From contig JBNAWC010000001.1 in NCBI GenBank assembly GCA_049700035.1, positions 14,790-78,789 on the forward strand: a stretch of 64,000 nucleotides of DNA, in the 5' to 3' direction. This document shows positions 49,399 through 58,795 of this stretch, in pieces. Each line of letters starts with the position of its first letter. Position 1 is the first letter of the stretch. The stretch is from JAVZLQ01 sp049700035. Lineage in GTDB: Archaea > Thermoproteota > Bathyarchaeia > Bathyarchaeales > Bathycorpusculaceae. The position numbers were made by a program, and so were the translations under genes. The notes below the pieces were generated by a model. That model was not told the DNA's origin. It did not search any database and saw only the letters and a list, made by a program, of their open reading frames with translations.

Positions 49399-50099
49399 CC
49401 GAAGCCACCATTATTAAAAAGCCTTTTTACCTACGACCGCCATGGAACATCCTTTTCGAGTTTCACAAACTTGAGAAGCTTACTCCATGGAACATCAACA
49501 TAGCATATTTGCTGACAAGCTTTCTTGAAGAGATGGAAAAGGCTGGATACATTGATTTTAGGGCTTCTGGCGTAGCCCTCGACTCCTCCGCCTTCATATA
49601 CCTCATGAAGTCAAAACTTCTATTGAAGCTTGAGGAACCTCCGCCTCCACCGAAACAGCCACAAGATTTCTTGCCTCCGCCATTACTTTTGCCGCTTAGG
49701 CATGAGTTGACTTCAACGACGATAAAGCATCTGCTAGAGGTTTTGGACGACGTTTTGAAAAGCGAAAAATTGGTTCCACTAGAGAGAGGCGATGTTCAAC
49801 CGATTCTTCCAACGCCCTCCGACATCCTTCCGCAATTTGAAGTTTACTTGATGGAAATTGAGCGTCAAATGGAAGAGCTTTACAATACGCTTCTGGAGAT
49901 GGTTAAGGGCGGCGGAATAATCCAATTTTCTACACTAATTAAAAGCGTTGAAAGGCTAGAGGCAATCCGCAAATTCATCCTACTCCTATTCCTAGCGCAA
50001 GATGGAAAAGTGAACCTTTGGCAAGATGAGGAAACAGAGGAAATATACATAACCGTTGGAGAGTTCAAACTTGCAGGAGCCGAAACAGCAAATGCTTGA
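49395..50099 (+). CDS. scpA: Segregation and condensation protein A (kleisin)
   Basis: 234 residues. The N-terminus PPWNILFEFHKLEKLTPWNI is the SMC-neck binding segment, a Pro-rich linker (PPPPPKQPQDFLPPP) follows, and the C-terminal winged helix (SVERLEAIRKFILLLFLAQD GKVNLWQ) binds the SMC head. It starts with GTG inside the smc stop. The kleisin bridges the two heads of the SMC ring. Confidence 0.94.
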   Translation: MTEATIIKKPFYLRPPWNILFEFHKLEKLTPWNINIAYLLTSFLEEMEKAGYIDFRASGVALDSSAFIYLMKSKLLLKLEEPPPPPKQPQDFLPPPLLLPLRHELTSTTIKHLLEVLDDVLKSEKLVPLERGDVQPILPTPSDILPQFEVYLMEIERQMEELYNTLLEMVKGGGIIQFSTLIKSVERLEAIRKFILLLFLAQDGKVNLWQDEETEEIYITVGEFKLAGAETANA

Positions 50100-50682
50100 T
50101 TCAGATGAAGCTTTGCAGAAAATGCAATCAGAAGAGAAACTAGAGCGCGACCTAGCCCTATTAGAGGCTGCCCTATACGTTTCTGGTCGTCCATTAGACT
50201 TGAACGAGTTGTGTTCTGTTTTGAAGACTCGCTCTAAAAATAAGACGCGGAAGCTTGCGAGGATGCTAATGCAAGAATATGCCAGAAGAAATACTGCGCT
50301 TGAAATTTTAGAGTTAAAAGACGAAAGGTTTGTCCTCCAACTAAAAGCCGAATATACGCCACACGTGAGAAAACTTGTAAACAGACCTTTGCTTTCCACT
50401 GGTCCATTAAAGACGCTTTCATACATAGCCTACAAACAGCCCATATCCCAAAAAAGAGTTATCGAAGTTCGGGGACGCCACGTCTACAGCCACATAAAAC
50501 TGCTTAAGGAAATGAACCTAGTAAGCGCAGAGCGAAAAGGACGCGCAACATTACTTAGGACAACGGATTATTTTGCGGATTATTTTGGTTTAAGCCATGA
50601 CGTCCAAACGATGAAGAAGGAGCTGAAGAACGTTTTCGAAGACTTTTCAAAACAGGAAAAGGGTGCAACCCCCAACGGATAG
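50092..50682 (+). CDS. scpB: Segregation and condensation protein B
   Basis: 196 residues from ATG at 50092, overlapping scpA by eight bases; a TTG at 50056 is an alternative. Two winged-helix domains: LALLEAALYVSGRPLDLNEL opens the first, LLSTGPLKTLSYIAYKQPIS and RHVYSHIKLLKEMNLV the second, as in ScpB. It completes an SMC-ScpA-ScpB condensin operon of bacterial type in an archaeon, which is known in several archaeal groups. Confidence 0.93.
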   Translation: MLDSDEALQKMQSEEKLERDLALLEAALYVSGRPLDLNELCSVLKTRSKNKTRKLARMLMQEYARRNTALEILELKDERFVLQLKAEYTPHVRKLVNRPLLSTGPLKTLSYIAYKQPISQKRVIEVRGRHVYSHIKLLKEMNLVSAERKGRATLLRTTDYFADYFGLSHDVQTMKKELKNVFEDFSKQEKGATPNG

Positions 50683-50683
50683 G

Positions 50684-50691
50684 TTTATATT
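50684..50691 (+). promoter_or_regulatory. TATA box of eS8
   Basis: TTTATATT lies immediately after the scpB stop and about 52 bases before the eS8 ATG, predicting transcription from near 50714 with a short leader containing AAGG. Confidence 0.5.
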
Positions 50692-50739
50692 GCAAGAAAA
50701 CTGTGATAGTGAACACCAATCCGTTTAGAAGGCGAAAAT

Positions 50740-51135
50740 ATGTCGGTCTGGCACGGTGACCTCCACAAGAAAAAGCCCAGTGGAGGTAGAAAACGCGCTT
50801 ACAGAGGAAAACGAAAATTTGAGCAAGGTCGCTTTCCAGCGGAAACGCTGCTAGGCGAACCTAAAAAGAAAATTGAAAGAGGAAGAGGAAGCACCATCAA
50901 AATTAAGGTTTTAAGCGAAAAATACGCTTGTGTAACAGACCTGAAAACTGGAAAAACCGAAAAAGCCGAAATTTTGCGTGTTGTCAGAAACCCGTCAAAC
51001 GTGGATTATGATAGGAGAGGCGTAATAACAAAAGGCGCAATAATAGAAACCGCGCTTGGAATGGCACGCGTAAGCTCACGCCCAGGACAAAACGGCGTGA
51101 TTAACGCAACACTAATAACAGAAGAAAAAAGCTAG
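50740..51135 (+). CDS. rps8e: Ribosomal protein eS8
   Basis: 131 residues. WHGDLHKKKPSGGRKRAYRG is the family N-terminus and NPSNVDYDRRGVITKGAIIE the conserved C-terminal part. Small-subunit protein, usual length for archaea. Own promoter; convergent with SRP19 across a 59-base gap. Confidence 0.96.
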   Translation: MSVWHGDLHKKKPSGGRKRAYRGKRKFEQGRFPAETLLGEPKKKIERGRGSTIKIKVLSEKYACVTDLKTGKTEKAEILRVVRNPSNVDYDRRGVITKGAIIETALGMARVSSRPGQNGVINATLITEEKS

Positions 51136-51194
51136 AATAAATTTCAGTTAGTGTCTCCGAGAGGATTGTGTGGAAAAGATTGCGCTAGTAAGTT

Positions 51195-51494
51195 TTAATG
51201 TGGTGCAGTGCTTCTAATTTTGAGAAGCTGTTTTGCGATTTTCTTTATAATTTCTTCCTTTGTCCCATCACCCTTTTCTACGAGGAGCATGCCCGTCTTT
51301 AGCCATGGCATTTTCGGGTGACTTGCCTCCGCCACAACTTCGCATTTTAATCCAGTCTTTTCTGCCGCCTCTTTTAACTCAGAAATTTTCGGAGAAGCTA
51401 TCGCTAAACTTTTAGGAACTCTTCTCCCTTCATTTCTTGTTTTTGAAGCGTCGAAATATATTGGCCATATTATGAATTTTTCCTGTTTTCGCAT
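51195..51494 (-). CDS. srp19: Signal recognition particle 19 kDa protein
   Basis: 99 residues. IIWPIYFDASKTRNEGRRVP and KMPWLKTGMLLVEK are the two RNA-contact blocks of SRP19, which binds the tips of helices 6 and 8 of 7S RNA so that SRP54 can join. It follows gltX by 16 bases and is probably the last gene of the long ribosomal/isoprenoid operon. The 7S RNA gene is not in the window. Confidence 0.94.
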   Translation of the reverse strand: MRKQEKFIIWPIYFDASKTRNEGRRVPKSLAIASPKISELKEAAEKTGLKCEVVAEASHPKMPWLKTGMLLVEKGDGTKEEIIKKIAKQLLKIRSTAPH

Positions 51495-51510
51495 GCTTTT
51501 CCACCTTTAG

Positions 51511-53265
51511 TTACTTGTGTGCGTAATATGCTGTTAATTTAGCATTGACACTGTCTATTCTTGCGAAGCCGAATCTCTCAAACTGCACAATCTCATTTGG
51601 CTTTAGGTTTTTGCAAGCGCTTTCCGCTATTCCTTCGGCGGTTGTTGCGTCTGGCATAACAACTTGGCATGGCATGTCATCGCCGATTGGAACCCAGTGG
51701 ATTAGCTGTGCCTTGGCTTTTCTTGCCTCTTCGTAGGATTCGCTAATGAAAGATGCTTGGGCTGAATAGGCGTTTACGCCTTCAATTTTGATGTTGAAGA
51801 GTTCCATGAGGCGAATCACGTTTGCGGTTCCAAGGGTTTCCAAATCCTTTTTTGAAATCCAAAACTTCGCCGTTTTTTCGCTTCCGCATGGTTTTATCGT
51901 GTATTTTCTGAAGCCCCTTTCTGGCTTTTCAGGATGCAAATGTAGCCTCGCAACAAATGCTTTTGGGATGTTCTTCACTGTTAGCTCTATTGGGTTGTGC
52001 ACAAAAAAGTATCTGTTTGCCTCTGGGTCTATGATTTTGCGGTTATACGCGTACAAGTTCTCCCAACTCAAAATAACGTCAGAAGTCTTCGGCCCAACAT
52101 CAACAATCATTTTCCTTATTGCTTCTGGCGTTATTCCACGCCTCCTTAAAGCAGCGAAGGTTGCGAGTCGCGGGTCATCCCAATCCTTGTATAGGCCTTC
52201 CCTTATCCCTTGAACTATTTTGGATTTGCTGAGTGATGCTCCAGTAATTTTCAGCCTTCCATAATGTATGGCTTCTGGGTATTCCCATCCAAAATACTTA
52301 TACATGTATTCTTGTCGAACCATGTTTGTTAAATGTTCCTTTCCGCGAATTATATGCGTCACACCCATAAGGTGGTCATCTATACCACAGGCAAAATTGT
52401 AGAGCGGCCAAACATTGTATTTGCTTCCAACCCTTGGATGCGGATATTTCTCAGCATCTATTACGCGAAGAGCTGGCCAGTCGCGAACTGCTGGGTTCGG
52501 ATGGTTTAAATCTGTTTTTACGCGGTAAACAGCTTCTCCTTCCTCATATTCGCCGTTGAGCATTTTATGCCATCTTTCAAGTTGCTCTTCTGCTGGTAGG
52601 TTGCGGCAACCGCATGGTTTGCCCGCTAATATTTGTTTTCTGAAGGTTTCTGGCTGGCATGTGCAGACGTAGGCGTTTCCTTCCTTTAGCAGCTTTTCCG
52701 CATATTCGTAGTAAATCTCTATTCTGTCGCTTTGGATGTATTCCTCGTCTGGTTTGCATCCAAGCCACGCTAAATCCTCTCTTATGCGGTCATAGAAGGC
52801 TAGAACTGGCCTCTTCAATTTTGGATCTGTGTCCTCAAAGCGCAGTATGAACTTGCCCTTGTATATCCTTGCATAATCGTGGCATAGTATTATTGCTCTG
52901 GCTGAGCCTAAATGTAGGACGCAGTCTGGATTCGGCGAAAAGCGCGTGACTATCTGCGAATACTTTTCAACGTTTGGCAGTGGCGGCAAACGTTTTTCCT
53001 CTTCAGCCTTTTCTTTTGTGAGAGCTTCTGGCCATTCTTCTTCTACAATGCGTTGTTGTTCTGTTAGTGGCATGCTATTAACTTCTTGGACGATTTCATT
53101 GGCGAGAGCTGATAGTTCCTTAACTTTCGCTTTTAGTTCTGGTTTTTCTCCGAGAATTTTTCCTATAACCGGGCTTGCTTGTGCTTTTCCGTCGTGTTTG
53201 ATGGCGTTTAGCAATGCAATTTTTCGAATGTTTTCCCTAAGCGCTTTATCGTCTTTTAATGTCAA
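51511..53265 (-). CDS. gltX: Glutamyl-tRNA synthetase (archaeal, GlnRS-like class)
   Basis: 584 residues. The HIGH-like signature is FSPNPDCVLHLGSARA and the KMSKS-like loop is ASLSKSK; an archaeal-type helical N-terminal domain of about 100 residues precedes the Rossmann core and beta-barrel anticodon domains follow, as in archaeal/eukaryotic GluRS. In archaea this enzyme also charges tRNA-Gln with Glu for the GatDE route. The start is TTG at 53265 with GAGAG upstream. Confidence 0.95.
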   Translation of the reverse strand: MTLKDDKALRENIRKIALLNAIKHDGKAQASPVIGKILGEKPELKAKVKELSALANEIVQEVNSMPLTEQQRIVEEEWPEALTKEKAEEEKRLPPLPNVEKYSQIVTRFSPNPDCVLHLGSARAIILCHDYARIYKGKFILRFEDTDPKLKRPVLAFYDRIREDLAWLGCKPDEEYIQSDRIEIYYEYAEKLLKEGNAYVCTCQPETFRKQILAGKPCGCRNLPAEEQLERWHKMLNGEYEEGEAVYRVKTDLNHPNPAVRDWPALRVIDAEKYPHPRVGSKYNVWPLYNFACGIDDHLMGVTHIIRGKEHLTNMVRQEYMYKYFGWEYPEAIHYGRLKITGASLSKSKIVQGIREGLYKDWDDPRLATFAALRRRGITPEAIRKMIVDVGPKTSDVILSWENLYAYNRKIIDPEANRYFFVHNPIELTVKNIPKAFVARLHLHPEKPERGFRKYTIKPCGSEKTAKFWISKKDLETLGTANVIRLMELFNIKIEGVNAYSAQASFISESYEEARKAKAQLIHWVPIGDDMPCQVVMPDATTAEGIAESACKNLKPNEIVQFERFGFARIDSVNAKLTAYYAHK

Positions 53266-53286
53266 GGTTTTTACGCTCTCTATCGT

Positions 53287-54360
53287 TTAGATTTTCCTTT
53301 CAATTAAGAATTTTGCAAAGGTATTCAACTTCTTTTTCGCTTCTGATTCTGGCAAGAGCTTTTCAACGTCTCTCCAGCTCTCTTCAACAATTTTTCTCGC
53401 AAAATTCTTAACATAGTCTATTGAGCCGTATTTTTCCATAATTTTTATCGCTTCATCCCTCAACTCTTGGTTTGCTGTGTGCATGTTTAAAATCTCAATA
53501 AGCCTGCTCCTATCTTTGGCGTTCGCCACTTTTAAAGTGTGAATAAATATTAGCGTTCTTTTTCCCTCAGTTATGTCTTGTCCTCTTCCGCCTTTCTTTT
53601 CTGCGAACTCTTCGCCAGTCAAGTCTAAAATGTCATCTTGCATTTGGAAGGCTACGCCAATGCTTTCTGCGAAGCGTCCAAGCTTTTCCGTTAGTTCTTG
53701 GTTTGCGCCAGCCAAGACGGCGGCGATTTTAGCGCTCATCCTCGCCAATGTTCCAGTCTTGTGGGCGCACATCTGCAAATAGTCTTCTTCGCTGAGTTTG
53801 TCAGCGTTTGCTAAGCCCTTATGCCAAGCTATGTCCATGGCTTGTCCAAGGCTTAGGTTAATCATCTCCTTTACGTAAATTTCATAAACTGCGTTAAGTT
53901 TTTCCTTTGAGATTTTCTCCTTGTTTTTTATTAGTGGAAGCAGCGGCAGATAATACATGGCGTTTCCAGCGTTTATCGCTATGTCTAAACCGAATATCTT
54001 GTATGTGCATGGTTTTCCTCTTCGCATTTCAGAGGCGTCCTCTATATCGTCTATCATCAGCGTTCCATTGTGAATCACTTCTGGGATTATGGCGAAATCA
54101 GCGAACTCTTCTGGATTTTTCCCTAAAGCTTCGCATATAAGTAGGAAAAGTGCTGGGCGCCACCTTTTTCCGCCTCTGTCGAGAAACTCCCAAATTGGCT
54201 CGGCAATCGCCTTGTTTAAGGCTTCTAGGTTGCATGCGTACCTTGGCGGATTAACCTCAAAAAGCACGGTTTTGCGCGAAAATTTTCTAGGTATGTATTT
54301 TTCAATCAGCTTGTTTATTAAGGCGGCTTTGTCTTCAAGAAACTTTTCAATTTCGCTCAT
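53287..54360 (-). CDS. idsA: Geranylgeranyl diphosphate synthase (trans-prenyltransferase)
   Basis: 357 residues. First Asp-rich motif DDIED (104-108) and second DDILD (242-246), with GGKRWRPALF near 63-72, are complete. A small residue (Gly99) at the fifth position before the first motif is consistent with a C20 or longer product, though chain length is a guess from sequence. It supplies GGPP for ether lipids and quinone tails. The ATG overlaps the IDI2 stop as ATGA. Confidence 0.94.
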   Translation of the reverse strand: MSEIEKFLEDKAALINKLIEKYIPRKFSRKTVLFEVNPPRYACNLEALNKAIAEPIWEFLDRGGKRWRPALFLLICEALGKNPEEFADFAIIPEVIHNGTLMIDDIEDASEMRRGKPCTYKIFGLDIAINAGNAMYYLPLLPLIKNKEKISKEKLNAVYEIYVKEMINLSLGQAMDIAWHKGLANADKLSEEDYLQMCAHKTGTLARMSAKIAAVLAGANQELTEKLGRFAESIGVAFQMQDDILDLTGEEFAEKKGGRGQDITEGKRTLIFIHTLKVANAKDRSRLIEILNMHTANQELRDEAIKIMEKYGSIDYVKNFARKIVEESWRDVEKLLPESEAKKKLNTFAKFLIERKI

Positions 54361-55460
54361 TTTGCGCTTCTCCTCGTATAAGCTTCGATGCTGAATCCCC
54401 TAAGTTTTAGCCACTCCGCTGTCTTACCAGTTATTATAACTGGCTTCTCCGCTAAACTGTGCACAGACATGGCGCCTACAAGAAACATTGTGGTCTTTAA
54501 TTCTTCAATAAGCATTAATAATGCATTTTTTGTTTCTTTTACGCCTTTAACCGCTTCTCTAAGTATTGGCTGTGATAGGCTTGTTAGGCTTGCGCCTAAG
54601 GCTAAAGCCTTAGCGATTTCTGTTCCGTCGCGTAGTCCACCAGAGGCAATTACCGGAATTTTCACTGTTTGCAAGACTTCTATTAGGCTTATTGCGGTTG
54701 GTATCCCCCAATCCCAGAAAACTTGCCCAAGCCTGCGTTGAAAACTTCCTTGTCTCCTTTTTGCGCGGTAATATTCAACAGCTGCGAAGGTTGTGCCCCC
54801 AGCTCCGCTGATGTCTATGCCCTTTACGCCTGCGTTCTCAAGTTTTCTGGCATCTTCTGCGGATATTCCTGCGCCTGTTTCCTTTGCTATTACTGGTTTG
54901 TCTATTTCCTCGGTTATTTGGCATATTCTTTCCAATACTCCTTCAAAGTTTGTTTGTCCTTCTGGTTGTATTGCTTCTTGCAGTGGATTTAGGTGTATGG
55001 CTATGGCGTCTGCGTCAATCATTTCTATGGCTTTTTTGGCTTCTTTTACTCCATATCCGTGGGTAAGCTGGACTCCGCCGATGTTTGCTATTAGGAAGGC
55101 TGTTGGCGCCTTTTTCCTTGCTATTGCAAATGTTTCTTCAAGTTTTTTGTCTTCTATTGCTGCGCGTTGGCTTCCAACACCCATTCCCAAACCCAGTTCT
55201 TCTATTGCCTCGGCTATTGTGGCGTTAATTTTTGCTGCTTCTTGTGTTCCGCCAGTTATTGCGCCTACAATTATTGGGGCTGCGAATTTGTGGTTGAAAA
55301 CTGTTGTTTCTAGGTTTATCTTTTCTTTGCTGATTTGTGGCAAAGCCTTGTGTATTAAGCGTATGTCTTCAAAGCCCGTTGTAGTTGTCTTTGCTTGCGT
55401 GTCCATGTTTAATGAGATTTTTATGTGTTCCGCCTTTCTTTTTCTCGTTTCCTTAGCCAA
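54357..55460 (-). CDS. fni: Isopentenyl diphosphate isomerase, type 2
   Basis: 367 residues from TTG at 55460, chosen because GAAGGA lies six bases upstream and the N-terminus then reads LAKETRKRKAEHIKISLN, typical of IDI2; the frame runs further but overlaps the kinase gene. FMN-binding TIM barrel landmarks: IIVGAITGG, MGVGSQRAA, HLNPLQEAIQPEG, KETGAGIS, DISGAGGTTFAAVE, ASGGLRDGTE. It interconverts IPP and DMAPP using reduced FMN. Operon order mvk-ipk-fni-idsA is a common archaeal one. Confidence 0.95.
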   Translation of the reverse strand: MAKETRKRKAEHIKISLNMDTQAKTTTTGFEDIRLIHKALPQISKEKINLETTVFNHKFAAPIIVGAITGGTQEAAKINATIAEAIEELGLGMGVGSQRAAIEDKKLEETFAIARKKAPTAFLIANIGGVQLTHGYGVKEAKKAIEMIDADAIAIHLNPLQEAIQPEGQTNFEGVLERICQITEEIDKPVIAKETGAGISAEDARKLENAGVKGIDISGAGGTTFAAVEYYRAKRRQGSFQRRLGQVFWDWGIPTAISLIEVLQTVKIPVIASGGLRDGTEIAKALALGASLTSLSQPILREAVKGVKETKNALLMLIEELKTTMFLVGAMSVHSLAEKPVIITGKTAEWLKLRGFSIEAYTRRSAK

Positions 55461-55462
55461 TT

Positions 55463-56263
55463 TTATTCCTTCTCTACGATGGTGCCTTGCACAGTTTCTC
55501 CTTTCAAAACCTTGTAAATATAATTTGGCTTTGAGGCGTTCACAATTTTCACTGGGATTCCTTGCTCTATGGCTGGTATTAATTCTGCCATTTTGCCGAA
55601 CATTCCTCCAGTAACATCGCAAGCATTGGATTTTCCAAGTTTTCCATGAAGTTTTTTCAGTTCTTCAAGCGTTAAGTGTGTAAACATTTTTGCGTTCTTT
55701 TCAATTTTCGGGTCTGCATCGTACAAACCGTCAACGTCTACACCAATGATAATTTGCCTCGCGTTTAATCGTGTGGCAGCATGCGAAACAATTTGGTCGC
55801 CAGACAGTATTGTGAACCCTAATTTTGTGTCTAGTACGGCGTCTCCGTAAAGTACTGGCAGAAAGCCCATTCCTAGCATGATTTTTAGGGTGGTGTCTTC
55901 AAAGCATTTTATTCTTCCGTTTTCTGTTATTATGCATGAAGATGGTGTGATGCTTACTGCTGGGAGAGCCTGCATAATCAGCGTGTCCATGAACAGTCCG
56001 TTGAGAACGGTCATCATGTGGTGTGTTTCAGCAAAACCTAGGAGTTGGCTGGGTTCTTTTAGTCCTTCTTTTATTGCGTGTTTTTGGGCTGTTGGATGTC
56101 CGAAGCTTCCGCCTCCGTGAACTATTACGAGGTTTTGGATTTCCGCCTTCTTTATTTCTTGGGCGATTCTGTTCATTTCTTGCGTTTTAGGCATAAGTTC
56201 CTCATTTTTGTTTGTGATTACTGAACCGCCAATTTTTAGAATGGTTGGTTTAGGTTGGCTCAA
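55463..56263 (-). CDS. ipk: Isopentenyl phosphate kinase
   Basis: About 266 residues. Amino-acid-kinase fold with ILKIGGSVIT, VHGGGSFGHPTAQKH (catalytic His in the SFGH loop) and GVDVDGLYDADPK. It phosphorylates isopentenyl phosphate to IPP, the last step of the archaeal mevalonate variants. The start is placed at TTG 56263 because GAGGG is eight bases upstream and the result matches short archaeal N-termini; ATG 56278 is the alternative. Either overlaps the mevalonate kinase gene (by 14 or 29 bases). Confidence 0.93.
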   Translation of the reverse strand: MSQPKPTILKIGGSVITNKNEELMPKTQEMNRIAQEIKKAEIQNLVIVHGGGSFGHPTAQKHAIKEGLKEPSQLLGFAETHHMMTVLNGLFMDTLIMQALPAVSITPSSCIITENGRIKCFEDTTLKIMLGMGFLPVLYGDAVLDTKLGFTILSGDQIVSHAATRLNARQIIIGVDVDGLYDADPKIEKNAKMFTHLTLEELKKLHGKLGKSNACDVTGGMFGKMAELIPAIEQGIPVKIVNASKPNYIYKVLKGETVQGTIVEKE

Positions 56264-57233
56264 TTCTAACGCCCTCATCTGTTTTTCTCGCCACAAAGGG
56301 TTTGCCGCCAGCCCTTTGAATTGCCTCCATAACCTGTTCAAGCTTCTCGTTTTTGGATAGGGCTATCATGCATCCTCCGCCTCCAGCGCCAGTTAATTTT
56401 GCTCCTAAGGCTCCAGCCTTTCTAGCAGCGTTTACGAGCCATTCAAGCGATTCATCTGAAACTCCTACGCTGCAAAGTAGCGCGTGGTTTATGTTCATTA
56501 ACTCGCCCACCGTTTCTAGGTCGCCTTCGTTTAATGCTTCTAATGCTCTTAACGCTGTTTCGCGGGCTGAAAGCATTATTGGCTCTATTATTTGTGGGTA
56601 CTTTTCTTTGAGTTCTCGAACCTTTTCAACTTGGGCGCGCGTCGACCTTTGCACGCCAGTGTCTCCTATAATGAGTGGAATGTCAGTTTTGACGTTTATC
56701 GGCTTGAATCCAGTGTCCATTTGAAATAGCAGTGCTCCGCCAAACGTGGATATTGCTGGGTCTATTCCAGATGGTGTCCCATGCACAATTTTTTCAGCTT
56801 CGTAGGTTATGCGGAAAACTTCCTCTTTTGACATTCTAACGTTTAGTAATGCACTTACTGCGGCTGTTACTGCTGCCACAACCGCTGCTGAAGACCCTAA
56901 ACCCGCGGCTACTGGAACTGTTGAGTTTATCTCTATGTCAAGTCCAAATTTTTCGCTGCATTTTTCCAAAACTTTTTCAACTGCTCGTTTTATGGGTTCA
57001 AACTTTAACCTAGCTTCTTTTGCATCGCCATGTTCAACTCTGAAGTTTCCGTTTTCATAGTAGCCAGAAAGGTTTAGGTTTAATGAGCGTAGGCTTAGGC
57101 GTTTGTCTTGACGTTTTTCTGCTTTTGCATAGGCTCTTTTGTCTATGGCTAATACAATGGCTGGTTCGCCGTAGACGACGAAGTGTTCTCCGAAAAGTAT
57201 TATTTTCGCGGGCGCTGAGGCGGTTACCCCCAT
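56250..57233 (-). CDS. mvk: Mevalonate kinase
   Basis: 327 residues, GHMP kinase. ASAPAKIILFGEHFVVYGEP opens the protein, the ATP loop is PVAAGLGSSAAVVAA, catalytic Asp is in GTPSGIDPAIS, and the C-terminal GAKLTGAGGGGCMIAL is complete. It converts mevalonate to mevalonate 5-phosphate. No phosphomevalonate kinase or diphosphomevalonate decarboxylase is in the window; with IPK and a UbiD homologue the dehydratase-based archaeal route is the likely one. Confidence 0.96.
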   Translation of the reverse strand: MGVTASAPAKIILFGEHFVVYGEPAIVLAIDKRAYAKAEKRQDKRLSLRSLNLNLSGYYENGNFRVEHGDAKEARLKFEPIKRAVEKVLEKCSEKFGLDIEINSTVPVAAGLGSSAAVVAAVTAAVSALLNVRMSKEEVFRITYEAEKIVHGTPSGIDPAISTFGGALLFQMDTGFKPINVKTDIPLIIGDTGVQRSTRAQVEKVRELKEKYPQIIEPIMLSARETALRALEALNEGDLETVGELMNINHALLCSVGVSDESLEWLVNAARKAGALGAKLTGAGGGGCMIALSKNEKLEQVMEAIQRAGGKPFVARKTDEGVRIEPT

Positions 57234-57242
57234 GCTTAACCA

Positions 57243-58094
57243 CTATTTTTTGAAACATACGGCGGCATACCCAACAACGCTTGAGTAGTCGCCAATAACA
57301 TCTCCACTAGTCTTGTAACATAATAATTTTGCCTCTTTCGCGCCTAAACGCTTAGCCGCCGTAATTAAAGCCACTATTGGTCCATACCCACAAGCGCTTA
57401 TGTGTCTGGCTTCAACTATTGAGTAAAACTTCGCAGCATCCATCTCCTCAACAGCCCTAAGAGCCGCCAAATCCTTTTCCTTCGCAATTTCATGCGGCTC
57501 GTAATGCGTCATATCAGAAGAAGCAATTACAACGGCGTTTTTTCCAGCCAAAACTTTCGCTACGGCTTCTCCCACTTCTGTTGCTGAAGTCAAATCTTGC
57601 ATTAAAAAGCAGATTGGCACAATCCTAATGTTTGAGCCGTAAAGAAACTGGAGAAATGGAAGCTGAACTTCAATTGAATGTTCATATCTATGGGCTGACT
57701 CGTCAACATCAACTATACGTGCTTCCAGTACAATCTGATTTGCCGTCTCACTGTCAACTTCTAAATCGCCAAGCGGTGTTCGCCAAACACCCTCATTCAC
57801 AACAGCCAATGGGCTTCCATAACCAGTATGATTCGGCCCAAAAATAACTGCAATTTCTGGCTTTCCATCCAAAGCCAACTCGTAATATGCGTGAGCGGCA
57901 ACTGGACCAGAAAACATGTAACCAGCATGTGGACAAACTAGACCGACAATCCTTCTAGGGACGTCTGCCTTTACTTCTGGAACTTTTTTTGGTCCAAGTT
58001 CGCTGAGAAAGCATTCTTTTATTTGCCTTTTTAATGATTCGGCGCTTCCCTCATAGAAAGCTCCAGCTTGGGTTGGGCGCCGAACTTTCGCCAT
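57243..58094 (-). CDS. MEMO-family protein
   Basis: 283 residues. RRPTQAGAFYEGSAESLKRQ, VCPHAGYMFSGPVAAHAY, FGPNHTGYG, HRYEHSIEVQLPFLQF and ASSDMTHYEP place it in the MEMO family, related to class III extradiol dioxygenases, with conserved His residues able to bind iron. The biochemical role in archaea is not settled; it is found beside uS2 and mevalonate kinase in many archaeal genomes, as here. Confidence 0.93.
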   Translation of the reverse strand: MAKVRRPTQAGAFYEGSAESLKRQIKECFLSELGPKKVPEVKADVPRRIVGLVCPHAGYMFSGPVAAHAYYELALDGKPEIAVIFGPNHTGYGSPLAVVNEGVWRTPLGDLEVDSETANQIVLEARIVDVDESAHRYEHSIEVQLPFLQFLYGSNIRIVPICFLMQDLTSATEVGEAVAKVLAGKNAVVIASSDMTHYEPHEIAKEKDLAALRAVEEMDAAKFYSIVEARHISACGYGPIVALITAAKRLGAKEAKLLCYKTSGDVIGDYSSVVGYAAVCFKK

Positions 58095-58099
58095 TCTTC

Positions 58100-58792
58100 T
58101 TAAACTTCCTCCTCTTCCTTCGAAATCTTTGCTTCAAAGTCGTCAATGGTCAACGCCAAGTCTTTGTCTGCTGCAAGTTCTCCTCTTTCGCGTAGTATTT
58201 GCCTTGCCAAAAGCCAGTAGATGACTGCCAACGCTCTTCTGCCCTTATTGTTTGTTGGAATGACGAAATCTACGCCTGAAAAATCGTTGTCTGTGCTGCA
58301 TAAGGCTATAACTGGTATTCCAGTCAACGCTGCCTCTTTAACTGCTTGGGAATCCGCCCTCGGGTCGGAAACAATTATCACGTCTGGTTCTATTCTGTTT
58401 GGGTACAACGGATTTGATAATAGTCCTGGGATAAATCGTCCAATGACAGGTGTTGCGCCCGTTAATTCGCAGAATTTCCTCGCTGGTTCCTGCGCGTAAA
58501 GTCTTGCTGCGGCGGCTGCAATCTTTTTCGGTTCAAATCTTGCTAGGAATTTTGCGGCTATTCTTATGCGGTCATCTGTTTTTTTCACGTCTAAAACGAA
58601 TAATCCGTCTGGTCTGACGCGGTATATGAATTGTGTCATGTCCCTAGTTTTCATTCTTGTTCCAATGTGGATTCCCGCGGAAAGTAATGTGTCCCTTGGC
58701 AGAAGCAGTTCTTCTTCTGCTGCTTGGGCTTCTGCAGTTGCACCTTCACCTTCCATCGTTTCCTTTTTCTTTTCAAGTTCATCCTTTGACAA
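58100..58792 (-). CDS. rps2: Ribosomal protein uS2
   Basis: 230 residues. LLSAGIHIGTRMKTRDMTQF, FVLDVKKTDDRI, RFIPGLLSNP and IVSDPRADSQAVKEA are uS2 signatures. A charged N-terminal extension of about 30 residues (Lys/Glu then Ala-rich) precedes the core. Start is TTG at 58792, supported by GGAGG seven bases upstream inside the enolase 3' end. Confidence 0.96.
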   Translation of the reverse strand: MSKDELEKKKETMEGEGATAEAQAAEEELLLPRDTLLSAGIHIGTRMKTRDMTQFIYRVRPDGLFVLDVKKTDDRIRIAAKFLARFEPKKIAAAAARLYAQEPARKFCELTGATPVIGRFIPGLLSNPLYPNRIEPDVIIVSDPRADSQAVKEAALTGIPVIALCSTDNDFSGVDFVIPTNNKGRRALAVIYWLLARQILRERGELAADKDLALTIDDFEAKISKEEEEV

Positions 58793-58795
58793 TTC

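Noticed and set aside
54793..55614. 273-codon plus-strand frame opposite the IDI2 gene
   Set aside because: Antisense shadow of a fully conserved enzyme; the hydrophobic translation is a by-product of the opposite-strand codons.
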